The notes under the pieces were generated by a model. That model saw nothing but the letters and a program-made list of their open reading frames with translations. It had not been told where the DNA came from and did no database searches. A DNA stretch of 64,000 nucleotides. Source: an uncultured Lachnospiraceae bacterium (lineage in GTDB: Bacteria; Bacillota; Clostridia; Lachnospirales; Lachnospiraceae). The stretch spans positions 62,001 to 126,000 of the forward strand of contig CAKRJH010000006.1 of the NCBI GenBank assembly GCA_934351255.1, given 5' to 3'. The position numbers and the translations under genes were made by a program. Positions 1 to 8,355 of this stretch are shown here, in pieces (positions within the stretch are counted from its first letter, which is position 1; each line of letters starts with the position of its first letter).

Positions 1-68
1 TTTTTTTCTGGGGGAGTTTTTTTACAGCCCCTTTTTTGCGTCTTGTAGTATGTCTTATCCGGAATCGA
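1..68. other. Left-edge intergenic with possible terminator
   Basis: No gene is visible in these bases. GGGG near 11-14 could pair with CCCC near 29-32 and a run of six T follows, so this could be a weak plus-strand terminator for a gene left of the window. The loop is long and T-rich, so the call is tentative. Confidence 0.25.
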
Positions 69-977
69 TCACTCGGAAAAGAAGATCCGGAGTTTGGCAA
101 AGAAGTCTTCCAGCATAAAGCGGGAATCGACTTCGTCATAGACGCGGATCGTACGGTCTGTCTTGACAATATCGCCATAGCAGCCGTTTTCATCTACCAC
201 GCGGGCATCTTCGATATGGCTGCGGCCCGCCATGAAATCAATGGCCAGTCCCACTGCGGCGGTACCGCCCAGTGACCAGCTTTCACCCATGGTCCAGTCG
301 GCATCCTGTGAGTTGCCGTAATACTGCATCTCCTTGAACAGGTAGTTGCCGATCTTGCCGTATGGTTTTACTTTTTCCTGGATCTCTGCATAACTCAGGC
401 GCAGGTGGGCATAGGCCACATTGGGAACCTGCCACAGCTCCACATCGGATTTGAAGAGAAGATTGGCTGCTTTGTAGTCGTTGCAGAGGTTGAATTCACA
501 TTCGCCCTCCGGGTAGGCACCGCCGCCGATCCAGATGACATGGATCTTGCTCTCGATCTCCGGGGTACGCATGATGGCAGCAGCGACATTGGTCACAGCG
601 CCCATGCAGAGAATATAAAGCGGCATGGGATCGTCTGTCAGTGCCTCATCGATGATGAAGCGGACCGCATCGGTGCGCAGTGCATTGGCAATCGGCGCAG
701 GGTCGGCGGTCAGAGAAATCTCAGCGCCACGAAAGACAGGGATCTCTTCTTCGAGTCCCATTAATTTGACAATCTTGCTGGCTTCCTGGAAAGATCGTTC
801 CATGGAGCCCTCGCAGTTGAAATGCTCGGCGGTGATGCCCTTTACGTGAAACTTTGGGGTCATCAGTGCGTGTGCGATCGCATACTGGTCGTCCGCCTCG
901 CAGGCAGTATCGGTATCGATGATCACCCGGATATGCTTGTCCGGACGGATACCGAATGCTACATTCCTTTGATTCAT
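69..977 (-). CDS. Inosine/uridine-preferring nucleoside hydrolase family protein
   Basis: This 302-residue protein matches the IU nucleoside hydrolase family, which cleaves the N-glycosidic bond of ribonucleosides for base salvage. The calcium- and ribose-binding signature is at residues 19-27 (IIDTDTACEADD, with the paired aspartates). Further family features are ILCMGAVTNVAAAI near the middle and the following IWIGGGAYPEG. No signal peptide is seen, so it should be cytoplasmic. The start has an AGGGAG ribosome binding site. It stands alone on the minus strand. Substrate preference (purine, pyrimidine or modified nucleoside) cannot be read from the sequence. Confidence 0.85.
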   Translation of the reverse strand: MNQRNVAFGIRPDKHIRVIIDTDTACEADDQYAIAHALMTPKFHVKGITAEHFNCEGSMERSFQEASKIVKLMGLEEEIPVFRGAEISLTADPAPIANALRTDAVRFIIDEALTDDPMPLYILCMGAVTNVAAAIMRTPEIESKIHVIWIGGGAYPEGECEFNLCNDYKAANLLFKSDVELWQVPNVAYAHLRLSYAEIQEKVKPYGKIGNYLFKEMQYYGNSQDADWTMGESWSLGGTAAVGLAIDFMAGRSHIEDARVVDENGCYGDIVKTDRTIRVYDEVDSRFMLEDFFAKLRIFFSE

Positions 978-1117
978 AACATTATGCTCCCTCTCATGTA
1001 TCGTTTAATAAGAGAATTATACCACAGATTGGAAACAACTTGCAGTTTTTTTGGCTGCGTGAGATACTAAAAATGTCACAAAATTTCAGGTCGTTTTTTG
1101 ACAGATTGGAGAAGTGT

Positions 1118-1366
1118 ATGGTGTTTGGAAAGAAAAGAAAGGCCAGACAGGAACTGGCAGAGTGCTGGCGTGCCATGGAGATGAGCTGTGAAAATAACTA
1201 CAAAGATATGGCACAGGACGGCCTGCGGGAATACGAAGAAAAACTCAAGCAGTACCATGAGCAGGGGCTGGTGTCGGATAGTGACTATCAGGAGAACACC
1301 AGACTGCTGCAGGAGAAGAAAGAGGAACTGCGTGGATACGATCACAAACAGCACATTGGCTGGTAG
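1118..1366 (+). CDS. Small hypothetical coiled-coil protein
   Basis: This 82-residue protein is charged, rich in Lys, Glu and Gln, and looks largely helical (EYEEKLKQYHEQGL, LLQEKKEEL). It has no signal peptide or membrane segment. I start it at 1118 because GGAG lies six bases upstream; the open frame extends further 5' to 1040 without a ribosome binding site. I do not recognise a family. The wording of the helices recalls short linker or SHOCT-like domains, but the match is too weak to name. Confidence 0.55.
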   Translation: MVFGKKRKARQELAECWRAMEMSCENNYKDMAQDGLREYEEKLKQYHEQGLVSDSDYQENTRLLQEKKEELRGYDHKQHIGW

Positions 1367-1399
1367 AATCTCTGTGCGGGAGATATCGGTGGGAATGTA

Positions 1400-1951
1400 T
1401 CAGAATGTAAATTCGAGCACAGCGCAGTTGTCGATGCCGAACTTACCGAATTCCTCATTGGTCATGTCCTGAAAATAGGACAGTACGACGCGGGCAATTC
1501 CGTTGTGTGCCACCAGCATCACGACCTCATCGGAAGGATCGTTTTTGATCTCATCGAGCAGATTGTAGATGCGCTGGGCGAGCTGCAGCATGGATTCGCC
1601 GCCGTCAAAATGATTGATAAACTGAGTCTTGGCATACTCAAATTCGTCGCTGTGTCTCGGGGTGGATTCGTAGCGGCCGAAGTTCTGCTCCTTGAGACGT
1701 GGCTCGACAAAGGCCGGGATGCCGGTCTGTTCGCTGATGTGGCGTGCCGTCTCGGCCGCGCGTACCAGCGGAGAATATAAGATCTTGTCGATATGGATCT
1801 GACCGGACTGGATCTGCGCTGCCAGTCTCTGGCCGGTCTCGATGGCCTGCTGATGGCCCTTCGGGGTCAGTTCAATGTCTGTGGCTCCACAGATTTTATT
1901 TTCGACATTCCAGATGGTCTGCCCGTGGCGGGTAAAATAGATTTTTTTCAA
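1400..1951 (-). CDS. Histidine phosphatase family protein (phosphoglycerate-mutase-like)
   Basis: This 183-residue protein begins KIYFTRHGQTIWN, the RHG phosphohistidine motif of the histidine phosphatase superfamily. The second catalytic histidine is in VMLVAHNGIARVVL near residue 148. The YSPLVRAAETA segment supplies the usual substrate-pocket arginine. Members dephosphorylate small phosphoesters such as alpha-ribazole phosphate or sugar phosphates, and the real substrate cannot be read here. The start overlaps the end of the upstream LysR gene by 4 bp, so the two are probably cotranscribed and translationally coupled. Confidence 0.85.
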   Translation of the reverse strand: MKKIYFTRHGQTIWNVENKICGATDIELTPKGHQQAIETGQRLAAQIQSGQIHIDKILYSPLVRAAETARHISEQTGIPAFVEPRLKEQNFGRYESTPRHSDEFEYAKTQFINHFDGGESMLQLAQRIYNLLDEIKNDPSDEVVMLVAHNGIARVVLSYFQDMTNEEFGKFGIDNCAVLEFTF

Positions 1952-2832
1952 TGGGATATTCCTCCTAGTAAGGTGATAAAATCCTGCATGGCAGGAGTCA
2001 GATATTTGCTGCGATGATACACCAGATAGTAATGCCTGGTCAAGTCCATTCCCTGAATGCGGAAGGTGCTGATCTGTCCGGCGCGGATCTGGTCTTCGAG
2101 CATACGCCGTGGCAGAATCGAAATGCCGAGGTCCGCGCTGACTGCATGGATCAGAGCCGCGGTACTGGTGCTTTCCCAGGCGGGCCGGATCGTAAATCCT
2201 CTGGCCTCGAAACAGGAATTGACGAACTGGCGGGTGCCGGAGTTTGGCTCGCGCATCAGAAACTGTTCCCGGTAGAGACGGTCCAGAGGAACCTCCGTGG
2301 CCTGTGCCAGCGGATGGGACGGACTGCAGATGGGTACCAGACTGTCCTCGGAAAATGTCCGGATAAAGAGCTGGGAGGAATGGATGTTGCCCTCCAGAAG
2401 TGCCAGATCCAGTTCATTTTCCAGCAGTTTCTGTTCGATCACCTCAGAGCTGTCGACCTTGACGTACAGATCGAGCTGCGGGTGGCTGCCGCGAAACGAT
2501 GAGATCAGAGAGGGGAGCAGACAGGAACCGATACTGATGCTGGAACCGATCCGGACGCGTCCTGTCGTGTCGAGATCTTTCATCTCATCCTCCATTTCCT
2601 TATATAATGAAAGAAGACGGGCGGCAAAGGGATAAAGATGTCTGGCTGCATCGGTGGGACGGATCCCGCGGCCGTCGCGCTCGAAGAGTTTGGTCTGATA
2701 ATGTTCCTCAAGTTCCCGGATGGCCAGACTGGTCGCCGGCTGTGTCATGTGCAGCTTGCGGGCGGCACCGGTGACACTCTCCTCCTGATAAACCGTGTGA
2801 AATACACGGATGTGTTTGAGTGTGGATGACAT
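1948..2832 (-). CDS. LysR family transcriptional regulator
   Basis: The 294-residue protein has an N-terminal winged helix-turn-helix (residues about 1-60, GAARKLHMTQPATSLAIRELE) and a C-terminal periplasmic-binding-protein-like effector domain (about 90-290, RIGSSISIGSCLLPSLI). This is the normal LysR length and layout. It lies directly upstream of the histidine phosphatase with a 4-bp overlap and diverges from cysS. A perfect inverted repeat at 2859-2884 lies just upstream of its start and could be an autoregulatory site. The inducer is unknown; the CysB/CysL-like subgroup is possible given cysS next door, but that is a guess. Confidence 0.88.
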   Translation of the reverse strand: MSSTLKHIRVFHTVYQEESVTGAARKLHMTQPATSLAIRELEEHYQTKLFERDGRGIRPTDAARHLYPFAARLLSLYKEMEDEMKDLDTTGRVRIGSSISIGSCLLPSLISSFRGSHPQLDLYVKVDSSEVIEQKLLENELDLALLEGNIHSSQLFIRTFSEDSLVPICSPSHPLAQATEVPLDRLYREQFLMREPNSGTRQFVNSCFEARGFTIRPAWESTSTAALIHAVSADLGISILPRRMLEDQIRAGQISTFRIQGMDLTRHYYLVYHRSKYLTPAMQDFITLLGGISH

Positions 2833-2858
2833 AGTGTGGGATACCTCCTTTCAGGACT

Positions 2859-2884
2859 CGATATATCTTGAAAACAGTATATCG
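2859..2884. promoter_or_regulatory. Perfect inverted repeat upstream of the LysR gene
   Basis: CGATATA (2859-2865) and TATATCG (2878-2884) form a perfect 7+7 repeat around a 12-base AT-rich centre, between divergent LysR and cysS genes. The AT-rich dyad and its place before the LysR gene fit a LysR-type recognition site. Binding is inferred only. Confidence 0.45.
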
Positions 2885-2923
2885 GAAATATCAAAAAAAG
2901 TATATGTTAAAATACACCCGGAC

Positions 2924-2952
2924 TTGCGGAAACCGCAAAAGAAGAATACAAT
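2924..2952 (+). promoter_or_regulatory. cysS promoter
   Basis: TTGCGG (2924-2929) and TACAAT (2947-2952) are separated by 17 bases, giving a sigma-A-type promoter about 45 bases before cysS. No T-box leader fits in the short untranslated region. Confidence 0.6.
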
Positions 2953-3000
2953 AAAACTAATAGTGCCCTGACGCGGCGAAAGAATAAATGGAGGTTTGTT

Positions 3001-4422
3001 ATGAGCACGAGAGAAATTGCATTATACAACACATTGACCAGAAAGGTAGAGCCTTTTGTGTCCCGGACGGAGGGAGAGGTCAAGATGTACACCTGCGGGC
3101 CGACCGTATATCACTATGCCCATATCGGTAATCTGCGCAGCTATATGATGGAGGATATCCTGGAGAAATATCTGGGCTATGCGGGATATCACGTGACCAG
3201 ATGTATGAACATCACGGACGTGGGACACCTGTCCAGCGACGCGGACACCGGAGAGGACAAGATGCTCAAGGGAGCGAAGCGCGAGCACAAGACAGTGATG
3301 GAGATCGCCAAGTTCTATGAGGATGCATTCTTTGCGGACTGTGACAAATTAAACATCAAGAAGCCGGAGATCGTGGAGCCGGCTACGCATTGTATTCCGG
3401 AGTTTATCACGATGATAAGCGGACTGCTGGAGAAAGGCTACGCCTATCAGGCCGGCGGCAATATCTATTTTGACACCAGCAAATTAAAGGAATATTATGT
3501 GCTGTCCAACCAGAGCGAGGAGGAACTTCAGGTCGGCGTGCGCGACGATGTCGAGGAAGATTCCAACAAAAAGAACAAGACCGACTTTGTGCTCTGGTTT
3601 ACCAAATCCAAATTTGACGATCAGGAGTTGAAGTGGGAGAGCCCATGGGGACTTGGATATCCGGGCTGGCATATCGAGTGCTCCTGCATCAGCCTGAAGC
3701 ATCTGGGCGAGTATCTGGACATCCATTGCGGCGGTGTCGACAATATCTTCCCACACCATACCAATGAGATCGCACAGAGCGAGTCCTTCTTCGGACACAA
3801 GTGGTGCAACTACTGGTTCCACGTACAGCATCTGCTGGACCGCTCCGGCAAGATGAGCAAATCCAAGGGCGATTTCCTGACGGTTTCCCTGCTGGAGAGC
3901 AAGGGCTACAATCCTCTGGTATACCGGTTCTTCTGCCTGCAGTCCCATTACCGCAAGCCTCTGCTGTTTGCGTATGATGTTCTGGACAATGCCCGCACCG
4001 CCTACGAGAAGCTGCTCCGCCGTGTCAGCGCGCTGGGCACGGACGGCGAGGTGGATCAGGCAGCCATGGCACCATATCAGGATGCATTTGCGGATGCCAT
4101 GGGCAATGATCTGAATACCGCACAGGCATTTACAGTGCTGTATGACGTGCTCAAGGCAGATCTGAACGACGCCACCAAGCGTGCTCTGGTCGAGGACTTT
4201 GACCGGGTATTTTCCCTGAATCTGACAGCAGGAGTGCCTGAGGTGAAGAAGGAAGCCGACGATGACCTGACCGCCTTTGTGGAGGCAAAGATCCAGGAGA
4301 GACAGGAGGCCCGCAAGGCCAAAGACTTTGCGAAGGCGGATGCGATCCGTCAGGAACTTCTGGACCGCGGCGTGGAGATCAAAGACACCCGTGAGGGAAC
4401 AACATGGAACGTAATCGGTTAA
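3001..4422 (+). CDS. cysS: Cysteine--tRNA ligase
   Basis: The 473-residue protein is a class I aminoacyl-tRNA synthetase charging tRNA-Cys. It carries the opening CGPTVYHYAHIGNLRS (HIGH-type motif) with the zinc-ligand Cys before it, the WHIECSCIS segment with further zinc ligands, and the KMSKSKG loop near residue 283. Length and ending (VEIKDTREGTTW) are typical. The start has GGAGG upstream at 2990. It has its own promoter and is not in an amino-acid synthesis operon. No internal frameshift is visible. Confidence 0.97.
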   Translation: MSTREIALYNTLTRKVEPFVSRTEGEVKMYTCGPTVYHYAHIGNLRSYMMEDILEKYLGYAGYHVTRCMNITDVGHLSSDADTGEDKMLKGAKREHKTVMEIAKFYEDAFFADCDKLNIKKPEIVEPATHCIPEFITMISGLLEKGYAYQAGGNIYFDTSKLKEYYVLSNQSEEELQVGVRDDVEEDSNKKNKTDFVLWFTKSKFDDQELKWESPWGLGYPGWHIECSCISLKHLGEYLDIHCGGVDNIFPHHTNEIAQSESFFGHKWCNYWFHVQHLLDRSGKMSKSKGDFLTVSLLESKGYNPLVYRFFCLQSHYRKPLLFAYDVLDNARTAYEKLLRRVSALGTDGEVDQAAMAPYQDAFADAMGNDLNTAQAFTVLYDVLKADLNDATKRALVEDFDRVFSLNLTAGVPEVKKEADDDLTAFVEAKIQERQEARKAKDFAKADAIRQELLDRGVEIKDTREGTTWNVIG

Positions 4423-4430
4423 GTTACAGC

Positions 4431-4455
4431 GAAACATCAAAATAATGTTAAAAAA
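4431..4455 (+). promoter_or_regulatory. Conserved upstream element shared with the GH94 gene (copy 1)
   Basis: This 25-bp element begins GAAACATCAAAATA and ends TGTTAAAAAA. It is identical at 24 of 25 positions to 60405-60429 upstream of the GH94 phosphorylase. In both places it begins 39 bp upstream of the -35 hexamer, a position typical of an activator site. The AraC gene at 7033 is the nearest candidate regulator. Confidence 0.75.
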
Positions 4456-4469
4456 TGGCGTTATTATTG

Positions 4470-4498
4470 TAGACGGACCGAGAATATGGCTATATAAT
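4470..4498 (+). promoter_or_regulatory. Promoter of the GH31 gene
   Basis: TAGACG (4470-4475) and a perfect TATAAT (4493-4498) are spaced 17 bases apart. The poor -35 box fits a promoter that needs an activator, consistent with the conserved element just upstream. Confidence 0.65.
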
Positions 4499-4525
4499 AG
4501 TATTATCAAAAATGAGAAACAAAAC

Positions 4526-4550
4526 GCCGGGGCCGGATGAGGCCTCCGGC
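4526..4550 (+). other. GC-rich hairpin in the GH31 mRNA leader
   Basis: GCCGGGGCC and GGCCTCCGGC pair around a six-base loop with one bulge. No T-run follows, so it is not a terminator. It could stabilise the 5' end of a highly expressed mRNA. Confidence 0.45.
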
Positions 4551-4575
4551 AGCAAATGAAGAAAGGGGTTACAAC

Positions 4576-6939
4576 ATGAAGGTTGCAGACGGATTTTGGT
4601 TAAGCAAAAAAGGTTACGGAGTAAACTACGCTTCACAGGCATATCGTGTGGAGACGACCAAGAACTCTATCAAGGTTCTGGCTACACCATATACGGTTAT
4701 GAACCGTGGTATGACACTGGGTGGTCCAAACCTGGAGATCACATACTCCTCCACCTCAGAAAACATTATCAAGGTACACATTGACCACTACAGAGGAGGC
4801 CTGGACAATGCGCCTCGCTATGAGCTCAATGAAGATACCGGATACACACCGGTGATCGAGCGCACAGAGGACAAGGCGACTCTGATCTCCGGAGATACCC
4901 GCGTGGAGATCAAGATCGGGGATGACTGGGATGTTCAGTTCTACTACAAGGACAAGCATCTGACCGGCGGTGCATGGAGATCTACTTCCATCATCCATGA
5001 GAGCCAGTACACAGCCAATGCCCGCATGAACATGCAGGAGGATGATGAGTTCTTCAACTATCCTCAGGACGCACACACTACCTATTTACGTGAGCAGTTA
5101 AAGACTGACATCGGTGAGTGTATTTACGGTTTTGGTGAGAAGTTCACCCCATTCGTAAAGAATGGACAGACTGTTGAGACATGGAACTGTGACGGTGGTA
5201 CCTGTTCTGACCAGAGTTACAAGACGGTACCGTTTTACATCTCTTCCAAGAGCTACGGTGTGTTCGTAAACAGCTCTGACAAGGTTTCTTTCGAGGTAAT
5301 GTCTGATACCGTATCCAAGGTGACATTTACCGTACCTGGTGAGGAGTTAGAGTACTTCATCATCGGTGGAGAGGATCTGGAGCACGTGCTGGAGAACTAC
5401 ACCACACTGACCGGCAAGCCGGCACTTCCACCGGCATATACATTCGGTCTGTGGTTATCTACCTCCTTTACGACCAGCTATGATGAGGCTACGGTTACCA
5501 GTTTCATCGATGGCATGAGAGACCGCAAGATTCCTCTTCAGGTATTCCATTTTGACTGCTTCTGGATGAAGGGTTACGAGTGGTGTAACTTTGAGTGGGA
5601 TGATGAGATGTTCCCGGATCCGGAAGGGTTATTAAAGAAGCTGCATGAGGAGAAGGGCCTGGAGGTCTGTGTATGGATCAACTCCTACATTGCACAGCAG
5701 TCCAAGCTGTTTGATATCGGTAAAGAAAAAGGATACTTCATCAAGAACCTGGATGGCAGCGTATTCCAGTGTGATATGTGGCAGCCTGGTATGGCGATCG
5801 TCGATTTCACCAATCCGGAGGCATGCACCTGGTACAAGGGTCTGTTAAAGAAGCTGTTTGAGATGGGTGTCAACAACATCAAGACAGACTTTGGTGAGAG
5901 AATTCCTACCAAATGTAAATACTATGACGGATCTGATCCGATCAAGATGCATAACTACTATACTTACCTGTACAACAAGTGTGTATTTGAGGCACTTGAG
6001 GAGTACTTCGGTAAGGATAAGGCCTGCCTGTTCGCACGTAGTGCTACTGTAGGTGGCCAGAAGTTCCCTGTACATTGGGGCGGTGACTGTTACGCAGAGT
6101 ACTCTGCAATGTCAGAGACCCTTCGCGGTGGTCTTTCCCTGTGTTCTTCCGGTTTTGGTTTCTTCTCCCACGATATGGGTGGTTTCGAGGCAACCGCACC
6201 GGCTGACGTATACAAGAGATGGTGTGCATTCGGTCTGCTGTCTACTCACAGCCGTCTGCATGGTTCTACTTCTTACAGAGTGCCTTGGGTTTATGATGAG
6301 GATGGCGATACAGAGGCATGTGATGTACTTCGTCACTACACTGTACTCAAGGGCCGTATGATGCCTTATCTGTGGGCTCAGGCCAACAAGACACATCAGG
6401 TCGGTGTACCTATGATGCGTTCCATGGTCATTGCATTCTCTGATGAGACAGCATGTAAGTATCTGGATCAGCAGTACATGTTAGGTGACAACCTGTGTAT
6501 CGTACCGGTTATGAATGAGGAAGGCGTGGCAGAGTTCTACGCACCGGATTGTGGTACATGGACAGACATCCAGAGCGGAGAGACCTATGAGGGTGGCAAG
6601 TACTACTCCAGAAAGTGTGACTACTTCCAGACTCCGATCCTGGCTCGTCCAAACAGCATTGTGGTATACGGTAACTTCGATGCAGAGGATAAGATGACTG
6701 TTCTGTATGATTATCTGCAGGATGCTGAGGCTGTGATCTACGGTCTTGAGGATGGAAAGAGCGCAAGCGCAATCGTTTACGATCAGGAGTCCAACAAGCT
6801 GACTGAGATTACCGCAAGCCGTCAGGGCAATGTGATCACTGTAAATTATGACGCAACAGACAAGACCTTCAAGGTAACAGCTGAGGGTCAGAGCGTGATC
6901 GCCGAGGCTGGCACAACCAGCGTACAGATCACTCTGTAA
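4576..6939 (+). CDS. GH31 alpha-xylosidase (YicI type)
   Basis: The 787-residue protein is a glycoside hydrolase family 31 enzyme expected to release alpha-xylose from xyloglucan-type oligosaccharides (isoprimeverose). The catalytic nucleophile is D438 in KTDFGERI and the acid/base is D504 in HWGGDC. The 66-residue spacing equals that of D416/D482 in E. coli YicI, and the lengths are similar (787 vs 772). The N-terminal sandwich domain comes first, then the (beta/alpha)8 barrel from about residue 290. There is no signal peptide, so it acts in the cytoplasm on imported oligosaccharides. The start at 4576 follows GAAAGGGG; an in-frame ATG at 4537 lacks a good site. Codons such as GGT, CGT and TTC are enriched relative to neighbours, suggesting high expression. 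An AraC regulator follows. Confidence 0.92.
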   Translation: MKVADGFWLSKKGYGVNYASQAYRVETTKNSIKVLATPYTVMNRGMTLGGPNLEITYSSTSENIIKVHIDHYRGGLDNAPRYELNEDTGYTPVIERTEDKATLISGDTRVEIKIGDDWDVQFYYKDKHLTGGAWRSTSIIHESQYTANARMNMQEDDEFFNYPQDAHTTYLREQLKTDIGECIYGFGEKFTPFVKNGQTVETWNCDGGTCSDQSYKTVPFYISSKSYGVFVNSSDKVSFEVMSDTVSKVTFTVPGEELEYFIIGGEDLEHVLENYTTLTGKPALPPAYTFGLWLSTSFTTSYDEATVTSFIDGMRDRKIPLQVFHFDCFWMKGYEWCNFEWDDEMFPDPEGLLKKLHEEKGLEVCVWINSYIAQQSKLFDIGKEKGYFIKNLDGSVFQCDMWQPGMAIVDFTNPEACTWYKGLLKKLFEMGVNNIKTDFGERIPTKCKYYDGSDPIKMHNYYTYLYNKCVFEALEEYFGKDKACLFARSATVGGQKFPVHWGGDCYAEYSAMSETLRGGLSLCSSGFGFFSHDMGGFEATAPADVYKRWCAFGLLSTHSRLHGSTSYRVPWVYDEDGDTEACDVLRHYTVLKGRMMPYLWAQANKTHQVGVPMMRSMVIAFSDETACKYLDQQYMLGDNLCIVPVMNEEGVAEFYAPDCGTWTDIQSGETYEGGKYYSRKCDYFQTPILARPNSIVVYGNFDAEDKMTVLYDYLQDAEAVIYGLEDGKSASAIVYDQESNKLTEITASRQGNVITVNYDATDKTFKVTAEGQSVIAEAGTTSVQITL

Positions 6940-6969
6940 TCTACTGCTATAGTGAAATGTTCAAGACTG

Positions 6970-6995
6970 CGACCTCTCCGGAGGTCGTGGTTTTT
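6970..6995 (+). terminator. Terminator after the GH31 gene
   Basis: CGACCTC pairs with GAGGTCG around a TCCG loop and is followed by TGG and five T. It separates the GH31 gene from the AraC gene. Confidence 0.7.
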
Positions 6996-7032
6996 GGATT
7001 TATGGGAATGATAAAAGGTTGGTGGAGACATC

Positions 7033-7986
7033 GTGTCAAAAAAACAATACGAAGAAAAACAGAAGCACGGCACGCTGGAACTGCCGGTGGCCGTCCACAA
7101 GATGAGTTATCCCCAGGGGACAGATGCCATTTTTTATCTGCACTGGCATCAGGAATTTGAATTTCTGATCGTCACGCAGGGGACGATCCGTTTTCATATC
7201 GAGGACAGGGAATATCTGCTCCATACCGGTGAGGGAGTCTTTATCAACTCCAATTTTCTGCATTCTGCCTGGGCGGTTGACGGACAGCCATGCAGCTTTC
7301 TGGCGGTGGATTTCCGTTACGAATTTTTGCATGAGGACATCCAAAGCCGTTTTGCCAAACGGTATATGAGACCGGTCATGGATGGCCGGGTCATTTTTCC
7401 GGAACTGATCTCTATGCAGAAGCCGGAGGATTACGGAAGATGGCAGGTACCCGCACCGGAAGAGCCAGCCGGATCCGGACAGGCCGGAGTGCCGGGACAG
7501 TGGCAGATGCGTCTGCTGGAAATGATCCGGGAACTGCAGGTCTGCTGGGAACATGACATGGAACCGTTTGAACTGCTGCTCAAAAGCCATGTGCTGGGGG
7601 CATGGGATCTGCTGGAACGCCACAGCCTGCGTGTCAAATCCCGTGACGAGGATGGCAGCGCCGGGCGTCTGGAACCGGTGATCTCCTATATCAAACAGAA
7701 TTATGCCGAGGAGATCAGTCTGGCTGATCTGGCGGGGATCCTGCCGATGAGCGAGGGACAGTTCTGCCGGGTGTTCAAGCAGAAGATGAAGATGTCACCG
7801 ATGCAGTATCTGATGAGATACCGCATCCTGCAGAGTTGTCTGCTGCTGCAGGACACAGATGACAAGATCGGAGAGATTGCCAATCTATGCGGGTTCAACA
7901 ACATCAGCTATTTTAACAAGGTTTTTCTGCAGATCATTGGCTGTACGCCCAAGGAATACCGGGCCAACAGCAATTATCAGGGTTAG
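7033..7986 (+). CDS. AraC family transcriptional regulator with N-terminal cupin
   Basis: The 317-residue protein starts at GTG behind GGTGGAG. An N-terminal cupin ligand-binding domain (about 25-110, WHQEFEFLIVTQGTIRFHIE) is followed by a linker and a C-terminal pair of helix-turn-helix motifs (about 220-312). These include ISLADLAGILPMSEGQFCRVF and IGEIANLCGFNNISYFNKVF. This layout is typical of sugar-responsive AraC activators of gut Firmicutes glycan loci. It lies next to the GH31 alpha-xylosidase and is the best candidate to bind the element shared by GH31 and GH94. Its stop codon overlaps the stop of the convergent gene downstream by 4 bp. The ligand is unknown. Confidence 0.9.
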   Translation: MSKKQYEEKQKHGTLELPVAVHKMSYPQGTDAIFYLHWHQEFEFLIVTQGTIRFHIEDREYLLHTGEGVFINSNFLHSAWAVDGQPCSFLAVDFRYEFLHEDIQSRFAKRYMRPVMDGRVIFPELISMQKPEDYGRWQVPAPEEPAGSGQAGVPGQWQMRLLEMIRELQVCWEHDMEPFELLLKSHVLGAWDLLERHSLRVKSRDEDGSAGRLEPVISYIKQNYAEEISLADLAGILPMSEGQFCRVFKQKMKMSPMQYLMRYRILQSCLLLQDTDDKIGEIANLCGFNNISYFNKVFLQIIGCTPKEYRANSNYQG

Positions 7987-8249
7987 AATAATGAGCGGAA
8001 CTGCTCATAATATGCACGGCCTTCGGGGGTCAGTTTCTGATAGAAGTATTCACTCAGAAGCTGATCCTCTTTTGGTGTCAGGGAAAGATTCTTTCCGGCC
8101 AGTTCCTGTTTCCAGAGCATGACGACCGGAAGGGCGGCTCCCAGGTCAACGCCGTCGAGCGACTGGATCAGACTCCTGACCATCTCCTGTTTCTGTGGTG
8201 TCATCTCGACAAATTCCGGGCGCTGTTCCAATTCCTGTATGAGTGACAT
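7983..8249 (-). CDS. Small hypothetical protein
   Basis: This 88-residue protein begins MSLIQELEQRPEF behind an ideal AAGGAGG site, which fixes the start well inside a longer open frame. It is helical, acidic at the N-terminus, and has no membrane segment or signal peptide. Its C-terminus (LTPKEDQLLSEYFYQKLTPEGRAYYEQFRSL) has loose similarity to the tail of the next upstream protein (MDFLLMQLTPEQRKLMDQL), so the pair may be distant paralogues. I do not recognise a family. Confidence 0.7.
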   Translation of the reverse strand: MSLIQELEQRPEFVEMTPQKQEMVRSLIQSLDGVDLGAALPVVMLWKQELAGKNLSLTPKEDQLLSEYFYQKLTPEGRAYYEQFRSLF

Positions 8250-8355
8250 ATTGTGTTTCCTCCTTATGTGTGTCTGTGTGCCAATGTGTTTGGGTTTCCG
8301 GGACGGTGTGCTCATGTGCATGGACACGGGTGATATCGTTGTCCGGTGTCGGCGC

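Noticed and set aside
3001..3030. A T-box leader before cysS
   Set aside because: Only about 45 bases separate the promoter from the gene, too short for a T-box.
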